Source: Sulfitobacter sp. DSM 110093
GTDB lineage: Bacteria; Pseudomonadota; Alphaproteobacteria; Rhodobacterales; Rhodobacteraceae
NCBI RefSeq assembly: GCF_022788715.1
Contig: NZ_CP085167.1
Coordinates: 2,431,001-2,495,000 of the forward strand
DNA length: 64,000 nucleotides
Reading direction: 5' to 3'
The notes below the pieces were generated by a model. That model was not told the origin of the DNA and made no database searches. It worked only from the letters and a program-made list of their open reading frames with translations. Every line of letters begins with the position of its first letter. Within the stretch, counting starts at the first letter, position 1. Positions 28,841-37,512 of the stretch are shown here, in pieces. The translations under genes were made by a program, and so were the position numbers.

Positions 28841-29008
28841 TTAGAAACTCTTGACCACGCCGACGGTGGCGTAGCCCGACAGGCTGATTCCCGTTTCAGC
28901 AGATGGCGGCGGCGTGTCTTGTCGTGCGGAAGAAGATGTACGCGGCGGAGTGCAACCGGCCAAGGCAAGCGCCCCAGCCAGCAATGCGACAGCGAAAAGC
29001 GGCCTCAT
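28841..29008 (-). CDS. Tiny lipoprotein (55 aa)
   Basis: A 55-residue protein found by reading the minus strand. Signal peptide [19 protein letters not shown] with lipobox LAGC (Cys19), then a short Pro/Ser/Thr-rich tail ending SGYATVGVVKSF. Start ATG overlaps the stop of the upstream small lipoprotein (ATGA), and its stop is one base from the DUF2834 start, so it is translated in the operon. No recognised family. Confidence 0.75.
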   Translation of the reverse strand: MRPLFAVALLAGALALAGCTPPRTSSSARQDTPPPSAETGISLSGYATVGVVKSF

Positions 29009-29184
29009 GACCCCATACCAAGAGCCAGCGAGACCGGCCCGCGCCGCAGACCGACAGCGGTGCCGACCGAGACGCCCGAAGACGACATGGTAACGCTGCT
29101 GCTGGCCGTGGGCCGCACCGGTTCACCATCCGCGCCGCAGGCGGCAAGGCTCAGGAGGGACAGGATCGCAAGGCTGCGTTTCAC
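29005..29184 (-). CDS. Tiny lipoprotein between argH and lysA, LptM-like by position
   Basis: A 59-residue protein starting at a GTG that overlaps the argH stop (GTGA); GGAAAT lies upstream. Signal peptide with lipobox LAAC (Cys16), followed by [10 protein letters not shown]. In many alphaproteobacteria a small lipoprotein with a CGxxGxPxxP-like motif lies between argH and lysA and is related to LptM, which helps mature the LPS translocon. The motif here (Cys-Gly-Ala-Asp-Gly-Glu-Pro) fits loosely and lacks the usual Leu-Tyr. The remainder is Ser/Gly/Val-rich. The LptM link is inference. Confidence 0.65.
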   Translation of the reverse strand: MKRSLAILSLLSLAACGADGEPVRPTASSSVTMSSSGVSVGTAVGLRRGPVSLALGMGS

Positions 29185-30572
29185 TTCAGGATTTCCTTCC
29201 AACGCTCGACTTGGGCACGCACCTGCGCAGGGGCGGTGCCGCCATAGGACATGCGCGAGTTTACCGAGTTTTCGACGCCAAGCACATCGAAAACGTCCTG
29301 CGTGATCTCGGCGTGCACCGATTGCATCTGTTCCAGCGTGAGGTCCGGCAGATCGCAACCCTGCGCCTCGGCCATTGCGACCAGCGTGCCGGTCACATGG
29401 TGCGCGTCGCGGAACGGCAGGTTCGGCACCCGCACCAGCCAATCGGCCAGATCGGTGGCGGTGGAGAAGCCCGAGCCTGCGGCAGCGGCGAGGTTCTCGC
29501 GCTCCGCAGTCATGTCGCCCACCATCCCGGTCATCGCGGCCAGCGCCAGCATCAGGTTGTCGGCGGCGTCAAAGACCTGCTCTTTGTCTTCTTGCATGTC
29601 CTTGGAATAGGCCAGCGGCAGCCCCTTCATCACGATCATCAGCGCGGTGTTCGCGCCAAAGATACGGCCCACTTTGGCACGGATCAGCTCGGCGGCGTCG
29701 GGGTTTTTCTTTTGCGGCATGATGCTGGAGCCGGTCGAGAAACGGTCCGACAGCGCCACGAAGCGGAACTGCGCCGACGACCAGATCACCAGCTCTTCAG
29801 CAAAGCGTGACAGGTGCATCGCACAGATGCTGGCCGCACCCATGAATTCCAGCGCGAAGTCGCGGTCGCTGACGGCGTCGAGGCTGTTGGCGGCGGGGCG
29901 GTCAAAGCCGAGTGCTTCGGCTGTCATGTCCCGGTCAATCGGGAAGGAGGTGCCAGCAAGGGCTGCGGCTCCCAGCGGGCATTCGTTCATACGGCAACGC
30001 GCATCGCGGAAGCGCGACAGATCACGGCCAAACATCTCGACATAGGCCATCATGTGATGCCCCCATGTGACGGGCTGCGCGGTTTGCAAATGGGTGAAAC
30101 CGGGCATGACCCAATCAGCGCCCGCTTCGGCCTGAGACAAAAGCGCGCGGATCAGCGCTTGCAGACCCTCATCGGCGGCGTCCAACTGATCGCGGACCCA
30201 GAGTTTGAAATCGGTGGCAACTTGGTCGTTCCGGCTGCGCCCCGTGTGCAAGCGGCCTGCGGGCTCACCGATCAGGTCTTTCAGCCGCGCTTCGACGTTC
30301 ATGTGGATGTCTTCGAGCGCGGCTGAGAATTCAAAACGGCCCTCTTCGATCTCTGACAAGATCGTGAGAAGCCCTTCCCGTATCGCGTCAGCGTCGTTAT
30401 CAGTCAGGATGCCCGTGGCTGCCAGCATGGCGGCATGGGCACGCGACCCGGCGATGTCTTGTGCGGCCATCCGTTTGTCGAACCCGATCGAGGCGTTGAT
30501 CGCCTCCATGATCGCGTCCGGTCCGGCGGCGAAACGGCCACCCCACATTTTGTTCGAGGTCGTGTCGGTCAT
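29181..30572 (-). CDS. argH: Argininosuccinate lyase
   Basis: A 463-residue enzyme splitting argininosuccinate into arginine and fumarate. The signature [20 protein letters not shown] lies near residue 280; the catalytic HTGRSRNDQ and [13 protein letters not shown] segments are present. The start at 30572 has AAGGG 9 bases upstream. It is divergent from the thioredoxin gene with start codons only 23 bases apart. Confidence 0.97.
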   Translation of the reverse strand: MTDTTSNKMWGGRFAAGPDAIMEAINASIGFDKRMAAQDIAGSRAHAAMLAATGILTDNDADAIREGLLTILSEIEEGRFEFSAALEDIHMNVEARLKDLIGEPAGRLHTGRSRNDQVATDFKLWVRDQLDAADEGLQALIRALLSQAEAGADWVMPGFTHLQTAQPVTWGHHMMAYVEMFGRDLSRFRDARCRMNECPLGAAALAGTSFPIDRDMTAEALGFDRPAANSLDAVSDRDFALEFMGAASICAMHLSRFAEELVIWSSAQFRFVALSDRFSTGSSIMPQKKNPDAAELIRAKVGRIFGANTALMIVMKGLPLAYSKDMQEDKEQVFDAADNLMLALAAMTGMVGDMTAERENLAAAAGSGFSTATDLADWLVRVPNLPFRDAHHVTGTLVAMAEAQGCDLPDLTLEQMQSVHAEITQDVFDVLGVENSVNSRMSYGGTAPAQVRAQVERWKEILK

Positions 30573-30595
30573 GTTGAATACCCTTGGAGGGACGT

Positions 30596-31165
30596 ATGAA
30601 AAATCTGGTGCTTGGCTTCGTTTATACGCTGCTTGTCGCAGGTGCAAACCCCGCCCTTGCCGGAACGGCTGACATCGCGGGGCTGCGCGAAGGGGACATG
30701 AAGAAACTCGTGATCCATGACGCGCCGCAGGCGACCTCTGAAGTGACCTTTGAGCGTGAGGACGATGGCGAGGCAATGTCGCTGGCGGATTACGAAGGCA
30801 AAATCGTGTTGGTGAATTTCTGGGCCACATGGTGCGCGCCCTGCCGCAAGGAAATGCCGCAGTTGAACGCGCTGCAAAAGGAATTCGGCGGCGATGATTT
30901 TCAGGTGCTGACCATCGCCACAGGCCGCAATTCAGAGGAAGGGATCAAGCGTTTCTTTGAAGAAGCCGGCGTAGATAGCCTGCCCCGCCACCAAGACCCG
31001 AAACAGAAGCTCGCCAGCCAAATGGGCGTTTTCGGCCTGCCGATCAGCGTGCTTCTCGACCGTGAAGGGCGTGAGATCGCCCGGTTGCAGGGCGATGCGG
31101 AATGGGACTCTGAGAGCGCGCGGGCGATTATCGCGGCGCTGATCAAAGAAGACGCCGAGGGTTAA
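30596..31165 (+). CDS. TlpA-family periplasmic thioredoxin-like protein
   Basis: A 189-residue exported or membrane-tethered thioredoxin (signal segment at about 1-21). The redox site WCAPC lies in [17 protein letters not shown], the TlpA/ResA style with a following Glu. [13 protein letters not shown] provides the cis-Pro loop. GGAGG precedes the ATG at 30596. TlpA proteins reduce disulfides in cytochrome c or copper centre assembly; no such genes lie nearby, so the target is unknown. An argH-tlpA divergent pair is common in Rhodobacterales. Confidence 0.88.
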   Translation: MKNLVLGFVYTLLVAGANPALAGTADIAGLREGDMKKLVIHDAPQATSEVTFEREDDGEAMSLADYEGKIVLVNFWATWCAPCRKEMPQLNALQKEFGGDDFQVLTIATGRNSEEGIKRFFEEAGVDSLPRHQDPKQKLASQMGVFGLPISVLLDREGREIARLQGDAEWDSESARAIIAALIKEDAEG

Positions 31166-31178
31166 ACCCTGAACTTGA

Positions 31179-31200
31179 GGTCGGGCGTCAACGCCCGGCC
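31179..31200. terminator. Bidirectional hairpin between converging genes
   Basis: A 9-bp stem (GTCGGGCGT / ACGCCCGGC, one G-U) with a very short loop between the stop of the thioredoxin gene and the stop of the Hint-domain gene. No T-run is obvious on either side. Confidence 0.5.
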
Positions 31201-31201
31201 C

Positions 31202-32275
31202 CTATGCCACATGCCGCAGGATCGCCGCCTCTGACGTGCTGAGATTGCGCCGCGCGAAGCTGCCGTAACTGTGCGGATCAGCCTCCAACAGCGGATGCGC
31301 CGCGAGCAGACGCGCCCGATCCTGCGCGCCAAGACTGGTGTGCGGGGCGGCGGCGGGATGAAAGCTCTCGGTTTCGACCCCATTGGCCCACATCACCTGA
31401 TGCTCGGCCAGCAGCACATGGATATAGGTCACTTCGCGCAGGGACATATCGCTGGCCACGCTGCGCCCGTTAATCAGGTCTTTGGCCGCGACCAGCACCT
31501 CGTCACAATTGAACAGATCACGGGCCTGCGGGCCTTGCAGCACGATCCGGTGGTCGGGCGAGACCAGCAGCGGGGCTTCGGGCTGCGCGATCCCCAAAGC
31601 GCCGGGGCGGAACCGCACGGGCCGCAGATGCGGAATGGCATGCAGACGCGCGCCGCTCATCCGGCGGCTGCCGATCCATTCCAGCCGTTGCGGGCCGTTG
31701 TCCTTGGTCTGGATCAAATCGCCTTCGCGTAGTTCTTCGATCAGGGTGCTGCCCATGGGGGTGCGGATACGGGTGCCGGGGGTAAAGCAAATCACACCGC
31801 CGCTGTCGGCTTCTGAAAGCTCATCGCGCTGCGGCTTGAGCGTGCTGTGCATCACCCAAAGTTCACAGTCACGCGGCGGCAATTCATCGACAAACATCAA
31901 CAGCGGTGTGCGACCTTGGCCTGCATCAATCAACGTGACCGTGTAGGTCCGCGCGCCGTTGGTCACCATGAAACTGTTGTCGAGTGGTTCGGCGGTATGG
32001 TCTTTACGTTGGGCTTTGGCCGGCATCACGCCGCCCTCCGCCAGCGCCGCGCCGATCAGGCGCTGCACCTTGCGGGCCGCGCGTTTGCGCAGCTGCTCTG
32101 CCCCGTCCGCCATATCCAACCGCAACACATCGTTCGGCCCATCCACACGGAGAGTATCCCCGCGCCACGACCAAGCCGAGCCCAGTTCGAGCGACTGCAC
32201 CGGCGCGGCCTCAAGACCGTCGATCTCTGTTTGCGACCAGCTGATGACAAACGTGCCTCGAAAGCCCGTTTTCAT
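31202..32275 (-). CDS. Stand-alone Hint-domain (hedgehog/intein-like) protein
   Basis: A 357-residue protein. The Hint-like domain begins near residue 155 with GGVICFTPGTRIRTPMGSTLIEELREGD, where Cys is the expected splicing or cleavage nucleophile, and includes SPDHRIVLQG and later LLAEHQVMWANGVETESFHP. No C-terminal splice Asn is evident at the end of the block. Roseobacters often carry single Hint_2 proteins of this sort with unknown function; some are exported by repeat-rich systems. The N-terminal 150 residues are not recognised. No export partner is visible. Confidence 0.82.
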   Translation of the reverse strand: MKTGFRGTFVISWSQTEIDGLEAAPVQSLELGSAWSWRGDTLRVDGPNDVLRLDMADGAEQLRKRAARKVQRLIGAALAEGGVMPAKAQRKDHTAEPLDNSFMVTNGARTYTVTLIDAGQGRTPLLMFVDELPPRDCELWVMHSTLKPQRDELSEADSGGVICFTPGTRIRTPMGSTLIEELREGDLIQTKDNGPQRLEWIGSRRMSGARLHAIPHLRPVRFRPGALGIAQPEAPLLVSPDHRIVLQGPQARDLFNCDEVLVAAKDLINGRSVASDMSLREVTYIHVLLAEHQVMWANGVETESFHPAAAPHTSLGAQDRARLLAAHPLLEADPHSYGSFARRNLSTSEAAILRHVA

Positions 32276-32436
32276 TGCTGCCCTGCCTGCCTCACGTATT
32301 TTTATTAACGCCAGCCTAACAAAGCCGCTGCCCTCGCGGAAGATGGCATGAATGTGGCAGTGTAACCTGTTGCAATTTGATCTTCCCACCGCAGCACAGG
32401 CCGGAACGCTTGTAACTCGTCAGCGTCTTGGTAACG

Positions 32437-32448
32437 TTATCCGGATAA
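32437..32448. promoter_or_regulatory. Perfect palindrome TTATCCGGATAA upstream of the MarR-like gene
   Basis: A 12-base perfect palindrome 18 bases before the start of the regulator gene at 32467, ahead of its CCGGAGG ribosome site. It is a candidate autoregulatory operator; proof is lacking. Confidence 0.45.
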
Positions 32449-32466
32449 AACAGCCGGAGGCACCGC

Positions 32467-32994
32467 ATGTCGGAAGAAGTACCCCCCACCCCGTCACGCC
32501 GGATCGTCTCTTCGCGGCATTTGGCCGAGGGCGACGGCTGGGAAGCCTCCGAGCTCGAATACGGGATGATCATCGCCTACAACGCTTTCACCCGCTGGAT
32601 GTCGCGTTGTATGGCGGCGGCGGGCAATGGGGATCTGACGCCGCTGGAAATCCTCGTGCTGCACAACGCCAACCACCGGGGCCGGGAAAAGCGGCTCACG
32701 GATATCTGTTTTCTGCTGAACATCGAAGACACGCATACGGTGAACTATGCGCTGCGCAAATTGGTAAAGGCTGAACTGCTGACTGCCGAAAAGCGCGGGA
32801 AGGAGGTGTTTTATCGCACGTCCCCCGCGGGGTCCGATCTTTGCGAAGCCTATCGCGCGATCCGTCAGGCCTGCTTTCTCGATGGATTGCCGCGCACCGA
32901 TATCTCGGGCGAGGAATTGCGCCAGATCGCGGCGCAGCTTCGAGCAATGTCGGGGCAGTATGACCAAGCGAGCCGGGCTGCGGCGTCGCTGTAA
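32467..32994 (+). CDS. MarR-family-like winged-helix transcription regulator
   Basis: A 175-residue protein of the COG5631-like type. The winged-helix part covers about 50-130: LTPLEILVLHNANHRGREKRLTDICFLLNI, then DTHTVNYALRKLVKAELL as the recognition region, and GKEVFYRTSPAG as the wing. It has two Cys outside the helix-turn-helix (Cys in WMSRCMAAA, ICFLLN). Targets unknown; a palindrome directly upstream suggests autoregulation. Confidence 0.8.
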   Translation: MSEEVPPTPSRRIVSSRHLAEGDGWEASELEYGMIIAYNAFTRWMSRCMAAAGNGDLTPLEILVLHNANHRGREKRLTDICFLLNIEDTHTVNYALRKLVKAELLTAEKRGKEVFYRTSPAGSDLCEAYRAIRQACFLDGLPRTDISGEELRQIAAQLRAMSGQYDQASRAAASL

Positions 32995-32996
32995 AG

Positions 32997-33027
32997 TGGA
33001 ACGCGGGAGAGGTTCCCCCGCGTTCCA
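32997..33027. terminator. Strong bidirectional hairpin between the regulator and gap
   Basis: An 11-bp perfect stem TGGAACGCGGG / CCCGCGTTCCA in the gap between two converging genes. No strong T-run; probably still a terminator for both. Confidence 0.7.
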
Positions 33028-33033
33028 TAGAGT

Positions 33034-34035
33034 TTAGATCAACGCGGCAATCGCACGCGCGGTGTCGTTCATGCGGTTCGAGAAACCCCATTCATTGTCG
33101 TACCAGCTGACCACGCGGATCATGCCGCCATCGGTGACCCGCGTCTGATCGGGGGCAAGGGTCGAGGAATGCGGATCGTGGTTGAAATCAGCCGAAACCA
33201 ACGGCGCGGGTTCATAGGCCAACACGCCCTTCAGCGCACCGTTGGCCGCCTCTTGCATCGCCGCGTTCACGGCCTCTGCCGTGGCAGATTTCTTGGGCAT
33301 GATGCACAGATCAACGAGCGAGACATTGGCCGTCGGCACCCGCACGGCAGAGCCTTCGAGCACGCCTTTCAGATGCGGGATTACCTCGGAAATCGCGGCA
33401 GCGGCACCGGTCGAGGTCGGCACCATCGACAGGGCAGCGGCGCGGCCACGATAGGGGTCGCGGTGTGGGCTGTCGTGGGTCGGCTGGTCGCCGGTATAGG
33501 CGTGGATCGTGGTCATATAGCCAGTCTCGATCCCAAAGGTGTCGTCGAGCACCTTAGCCACCGGAGCGAGGCAATTGGTGGTGCAGGAGGCGTTGGAGAC
33601 GATCACGTCTTCGGCGGTCAGCTCTTGGTGGTTGACGCCGTAGACCACGGTGCGGTCAACGCCCTTGCCGGGGGCCGAGATCAGCACCCGCTTGCTGCCG
33701 TTTTCCAGATGTTTCGCCGCCGCATCGCGCGTGGTGAAGAACCCGGTGCATTCATAGACAACATCAACGTCGCCCCACGGAAGCTTCGCCGGGTCACGTT
33801 CCGCCGTCATGCGGATGGTCTGGCCTGCGACATGCAGGCTGCCGTCTTTCAATTCCGCGTCCGCGGTCAGGCGGCCATGGACGGAGTCGTATTTCAGCAG
33901 GTGCAACAGGTTTTCGGCATCGGTCAGATCGTTAATGGCAACGACTTCGATCCCGTCAAAGCCGTTTTCGATCAGCGCGCGTAGCACGCAGCGTCCGATG
34001 CGGCCAAAGCCGTTGATGGCGATTTTTGTGGTCAT
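33034..34035 (-). CDS. gap: Glyceraldehyde-3-phosphate dehydrogenase
   Basis: A 333-residue NAD-dependent enzyme of glycolysis and gluconeogenesis. NAD motif INGFGRIGR near residue 8, catalytic cysteine in SNASCTTNCLAP near 153, and the C-terminal SWYDNEWGFSNRM. Normal length. It is followed by a convergent hairpin and preceded, 42 bases upstream, by a perfect GTTAGCGCTAAC palindrome, which resembles LacI-family operators. It appears monocistronic. Confidence 0.97.
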   Translation of the reverse strand: MTTKIAINGFGRIGRCVLRALIENGFDGIEVVAINDLTDAENLLHLLKYDSVHGRLTADAELKDGSLHVAGQTIRMTAERDPAKLPWGDVDVVYECTGFFTTRDAAAKHLENGSKRVLISAPGKGVDRTVVYGVNHQELTAEDVIVSNASCTTNCLAPVAKVLDDTFGIETGYMTTIHAYTGDQPTHDSPHRDPYRGRAAALSMVPTSTGAAAAISEVIPHLKGVLEGSAVRVPTANVSLVDLCIMPKKSATAEAVNAAMQEAANGALKGVLAYEPAPLVSADFNHDPHSSTLAPDQTRVTDGGMIRVVSWYDNEWGFSNRMNDTARAIAALI

Positions 34036-34076
34036 GGTAAATCCTCCGGTGGCCCGGTTTCGGGCGGATTGGCGCG

Positions 34077-34088
34077 GTTAGCGCTAAC
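34077..34088. promoter_or_regulatory. LacI-type palindrome upstream of gap
   Basis: Perfect 12-base palindrome GTTAGCGCTAAC, ending 42 bases before the gap start. The GCGC centre and TTAG/CTAA arms are typical of LacI-family sugar regulators in alphaproteobacteria. The regulator is not in the window. Confidence 0.6.
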
Positions 34089-34131
34089 ATAGCATTGGGT
34101 GCAGCGGAGTTCAATTGGCCTTAGAAGCGAA

Positions 34132-34158
34132 ATCGGCCCCCCGGTGAAAGGGGCCGAT
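34132..34158 (-). terminator. Terminator after the cytosine-deaminase-like gene
   Basis: A 9-bp perfect stem ATCGGCCCC / GGGGCCGAT with a 9-base loop, 24 bases beyond the stop of the gene at 34182; followed on the minus strand by TTTCG, a short T-run. Confidence 0.75.
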
Positions 34159-34181
34159 CAAAAGGCAGCTAGAGCGGGGTG

Positions 34182-35462
34182 TTACGAATGTGCGCTGTGG
34201 CGGCGGCGCACGCTGTCTGGCCGCCCCGGCAGGCTGAGCCGCGCGTCATTGCGCGACTGGCGTGAGATCACCCGCCCCTTGGCAACAACGCAAAGCCGGT
34301 CGGGCCGCAGCCGCAGCGCTTCGATCGGGTTGCCCGCGTCCAGCACCAGCAGCGAGGCCGTAGCGCCAACCTTGAGGCCGTAATCCTGCAAGCCCAGAAT
34401 CCGCGCATTCACATTCGTCACCATGTCGAAACAGCGGTGCATCTCTTCGGGCGATGTCATTTGCGCCACATGCAGCCCCATGAAGGCCACGTCGAGCATG
34501 TCGCCGGTGCCCATGGAATACCACGGGTCCATCACGCAATCCTGCCCCCAGCCGACGTCGATGCCCATGGCCTGCATCTCTTTCACGCGGGTCAGACCAC
34601 GGCGTTTGGGATAGGTGTCGTGGCGGCCCTGCAGGGTGATGTTGATGAGCGGATTGGGGATCGCGGCGACTTGGGCCTCGGCCATCAGCGGCAGCAGTTT
34701 CGAGACATAGTAGTTGTCCATCGAATGCATCGAGGTCAGATGCGAGCCAGCCACCCTGCCCTGCAGGCCTAGGCGTTGAGTTTCATAGGCCAGCGTCTCG
34801 ATATGGCGCGAATGGGGGTCGTCGGTCTCGTCGCAATGCAGGTCGACCATAAGGCCGCGTTCGGCGGCAAGTTCGCAAAGCGCGGTGACAGAGCGCGCGC
34901 CGTCGGCCATGGTGCGTTCGAAATGCGGGATGCCACCGACCACGTCGACGCCCATGTCGAGCGCGCGGATGGTGTTTTCATGCGCGGTTGGGTCGCGGTA
35001 GAGGCCGTCTTGGGGGAAGGCGACGAGTTGCAGGTCGATGTAGTCTTTGACCGTTTCGCGCACGTCGAGCAGGGCTTCGACGCCCAAGAGGCGGTCATCG
35101 CAGGTGTCGACATGGCTGCGGATGGCCAGCAGGCCCAATGAGGCGGCCCAGTCGCAATACTCCAGTGCGCGGGCTTTGACCTCGTCTTGCGTCATCACCT
35201 CTTTGAGTTCGCCCCAGAGGCCGATGCCTTCGAGCAGCGTGCCCGAAGCGTTGATCCGCGGGGTACCGTAGCTGAGCGTGGCGTCCATATGGAAATGCGG
35301 GTCGACGAAGGGCGGGCTGACGAGATCTCCGGTGGCGTCGATGGTGTCGCGCGTTTCGGCGGTCGACAGATCTTCGATGGCGGTGATTTTGTCGGCCTTG
35401 ATACCGATATCGGAGGTGCGGCCGTCGGGAAGTGTGCCGCCTTTGATGATGAGGTCGAACAT
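34182..35462 (-). CDS. codA: Cytosine deaminase-like amidohydrolase
   Basis: A 426-residue amidohydrolase with the CodA-type metal and catalytic set: DPHFHMDATLS (HxH), HCDETDDPHSRH (His and catalytic Glu), SHLTSMHS (His) and WGQDCVMDPW (catalytic Asp). It would deaminate cytosine to uracil or act on a related ring such as isocytosine or ammelide. It is the last gene of the BMP-type importer operon, 56 bases after the second permease, so the importer probably supplies a nucleobase or nucleoside. The exact substrate is unproven. Confidence 0.85.
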   Translation of the reverse strand: MFDLIIKGGTLPDGRTSDIGIKADKITAIEDLSTAETRDTIDATGDLVSPPFVDPHFHMDATLSYGTPRINASGTLLEGIGLWGELKEVMTQDEVKARALEYCDWAASLGLLAIRSHVDTCDDRLLGVEALLDVRETVKDYIDLQLVAFPQDGLYRDPTAHENTIRALDMGVDVVGGIPHFERTMADGARSVTALCELAAERGLMVDLHCDETDDPHSRHIETLAYETQRLGLQGRVAGSHLTSMHSMDNYYVSKLLPLMAEAQVAAIPNPLINITLQGRHDTYPKRRGLTRVKEMQAMGIDVGWGQDCVMDPWYSMGTGDMLDVAFMGLHVAQMTSPEEMHRCFDMVTNVNARILGLQDYGLKVGATASLLVLDAGNPIEALRLRPDRLCVVAKGRVISRQSRNDARLSLPGRPDSVRRRHSAHS

Positions 35463-35518
35463 GGGGTTACTCGTGTGATTGATTTGGCCCGGCTAAAGGC
35501 GTGATGGGAAGTGCCAAC

Positions 35519-36463
35519 TCAGCGCTCCCCCTTGTTGAACGGCACCATCAGCGCCGCTGGCACCTGCGCGCGGCGTGACATCACAACCAACGCGAGGATC
35601 GACAGGATATAAGGCGCCATCAGGAAGATTTGGTAGGGAATGTCAGCCCCGAGCGGCGTTTGTTGCACGCGAATTTGCAAAGCGTCGAAAGCCGCAAACA
35701 GCACCGCGCCCAAGAGCGTCTTGCCCGGTTTCCATGAGCCGAAGACCACCAGCGCGATGCAGATCCACCCGCGTCCGTTGACCATCTCAAAGAAGAACGA
35801 ATTGAACGCGCTCATCGTCAGGAAGGCCCCGCCCACGGCCATAAACCCGCTGCCGACCATCACCGCGCCGATGCGGATGGCGGAAACGCTTAGGCCCTGC
35901 GCCTCAACCGCTGCAGGGTTCTCCCCCGCTGCGCGTAGGGCGAGGCCCATGGGCGTGCGATAGAGCACCAGCGTCACGACTACGACCAGCACAAAAGCGA
36001 GATAGGTCAGCGGGGTCTGGTTAAACAGCGCGGGGCCGATCACGGGGATGTCGGACAGGATCGGGATTTCCAGCGGCTGGAAGGCTTCGATCTTCGGCGG
36101 CGACGTGACCTCGGGCAGTGCCAGACGGTAGCAGTAGTAGGTGAGCGACGTGGCCAGCAGCGTGATGCCAAGGCCGACGACATGCTGGCTGAGGCCAAAG
36201 GGCACGGTCAGTACCCCATGCACCAAGCCAAAGGCCATGCCCGAGAGCATCGCCACCGCCACACCGAACCACAGCCCGCCGCCCAAGTAGACGGTGAGCC
36301 AGCCCGCGAATGCACCAACGACCATGATGCCTTCGATGCCGAGGTTCAGCACCCCTGCCCGCTCGCAGATCAACTCGCCCAAGGCGGCAAAGATCAGCGG
36401 CGAGGCGATGCGGATCGCGGCGGTCCAGAAGCTCGCCTGAAGGAGAATGTCGAGAATATCCAT
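35519..36463 (-). CDS. ABC transporter permease, nucleoside/BMP type (second permease)
   Basis: A 314-residue membrane permease of the BPD_transp_2 family with about eight spans; GGLWFGVAVAMLSGMAFGL and the LRAAGENPAAVEAQG loop match the NupQ-like second permease of BMP-type nucleoside importers. The start shares one base with the stop of the first permease. It works with the neighbouring permease, the ATPase and the BMP substrate-binding protein. Confidence 0.9.
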   Translation of the reverse strand: MDILDILLQASFWTAAIRIASPLIFAALGELICERAGVLNLGIEGIMVVGAFAGWLTVYLGGGLWFGVAVAMLSGMAFGLVHGVLTVPFGLSQHVVGLGITLLATSLTYYCYRLALPEVTSPPKIEAFQPLEIPILSDIPVIGPALFNQTPLTYLAFVLVVVVTLVLYRTPMGLALRAAGENPAAVEAQGLSVSAIRIGAVMVGSGFMAVGGAFLTMSAFNSFFFEMVNGRGWICIALVVFGSWKPGKTLLGAVLFAAFDALQIRVQQTPLGADIPYQIFLMAPYILSILALVVMSRRAQVPAALMVPFNKGER

Positions 36464-37512
36464 CAGTCGCGCCTCACCCGGAATTTGGTCAGCATGATCG
36501 CCAGCACCATCGCCAGAAGCGCTAGCGCCAGCATGATGTCGGCGAGGTAGGTCGGCACGCCCGCCGCGCGGCTCATGCTGTCGGCGCCGACGAAGATGCC
36601 CGCGACGAAGAGGGCTGCGACCACCACGCCAAGCGGGTTCAGCAGCGCCAGCATGGCGACGATGATGCCGGTGTAGCCAAAGCCGGGCGAGATATCCAAG
36701 GTAAGGTTGCCCTTGAGCCCCGCCACCTCAGAAAAGCCCGCCAGTGCAGCAAGACCGCCCGACAAGAGCGCCGTCTTGATGAGTGTGGCGTTGACCGGAA
36801 TGCCCGCGAACCGCGCCGCCGCAGGGTTCAGCCCCACCGCGCGCATCTCGTATCCCAGCGTACTGCGGCGCTGGATCACCCAGACGACCAGCGCCGAGAT
36901 CAGCGCGAGGCCGAAGCCCCAGTGCAGCCGCAGTCCCTCGGCGATGCGCGGCAGTCGTGCCTCGCCGATCAGCCGCGCGGATTTGGGCCAGCCGAGGCCC
37001 ATCGGATCTTTCAGCGACCCTTCGAGCAGCATGGACACCCAGAGCAGGACGACAAAATTCAGCAGCAGCGTGGTGACAACTTCATCGACGCCAAAGCGGG
37101 TTTTGAGGAAAGTCGGCACCAAGAGCACCACGGCCCCCGCCAGCATGGCGGCCAGCGCGACGGTCGGCAGCAGCGCAAAGCTGGGCCAGGCCAGTGCGCC
37201 GGTGCCCAGCACCACGGTGACTACCGCGCCCATATAAAGCTGCGCTTCGGCCCCGATGTTCCACAGTTTGGCGCGGAAGGCGACGGCGACGGCTAGCCCG
37301 GTAAAGATCAGTGGCGTGGCGCGGTTCAGCGTTTCCAACGTGGCGAATTTAGAGCCGAAGGCACCTTTGACGATCAACCCAAGCACCGAAAACGGTTGCG
37401 CACCAGCGACCATCGCGAGCAGAGAGGCAACGACGACCGTGCCAAAAAGCGCCAGCGCGGGCAGGCCCAGTGAGCGGGTCCATGTTGGGTTGGCGATGGG
37501 TTCAAGCCGCAT
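36463..37512 (-). CDS. ABC transporter permease, nucleoside/BMP type (first permease)
   Basis: A 349-residue BPD_transp_2 permease (NupP-like) with about nine spans. AKLWNIGAEAQLYMGA and MRAVGLNPAAARFAGI are family landmarks. The ATG at 37512 was chosen because GAGGAGG lies 7 bases upstream, which places the start 11 bases inside the ATPase gene. Confidence 0.9.
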   Translation of the reverse strand: MRLEPIANPTWTRSLGLPALALFGTVVVASLLAMVAGAQPFSVLGLIVKGAFGSKFATLETLNRATPLIFTGLAVAVAFRAKLWNIGAEAQLYMGAVVTVVLGTGALAWPSFALLPTVALAAMLAGAVVLLVPTFLKTRFGVDEVVTTLLLNFVVLLWVSMLLEGSLKDPMGLGWPKSARLIGEARLPRIAEGLRLHWGFGLALISALVVWVIQRRSTLGYEMRAVGLNPAAARFAGIPVNATLIKTALLSGGLAALAGFSEVAGLKGNLTLDISPGFGYTGIIVAMLALLNPLGVVVAALFVAGIFVGADSMSRAAGVPTYLADIMLALALLAMVLAIMLTKFRVRRD

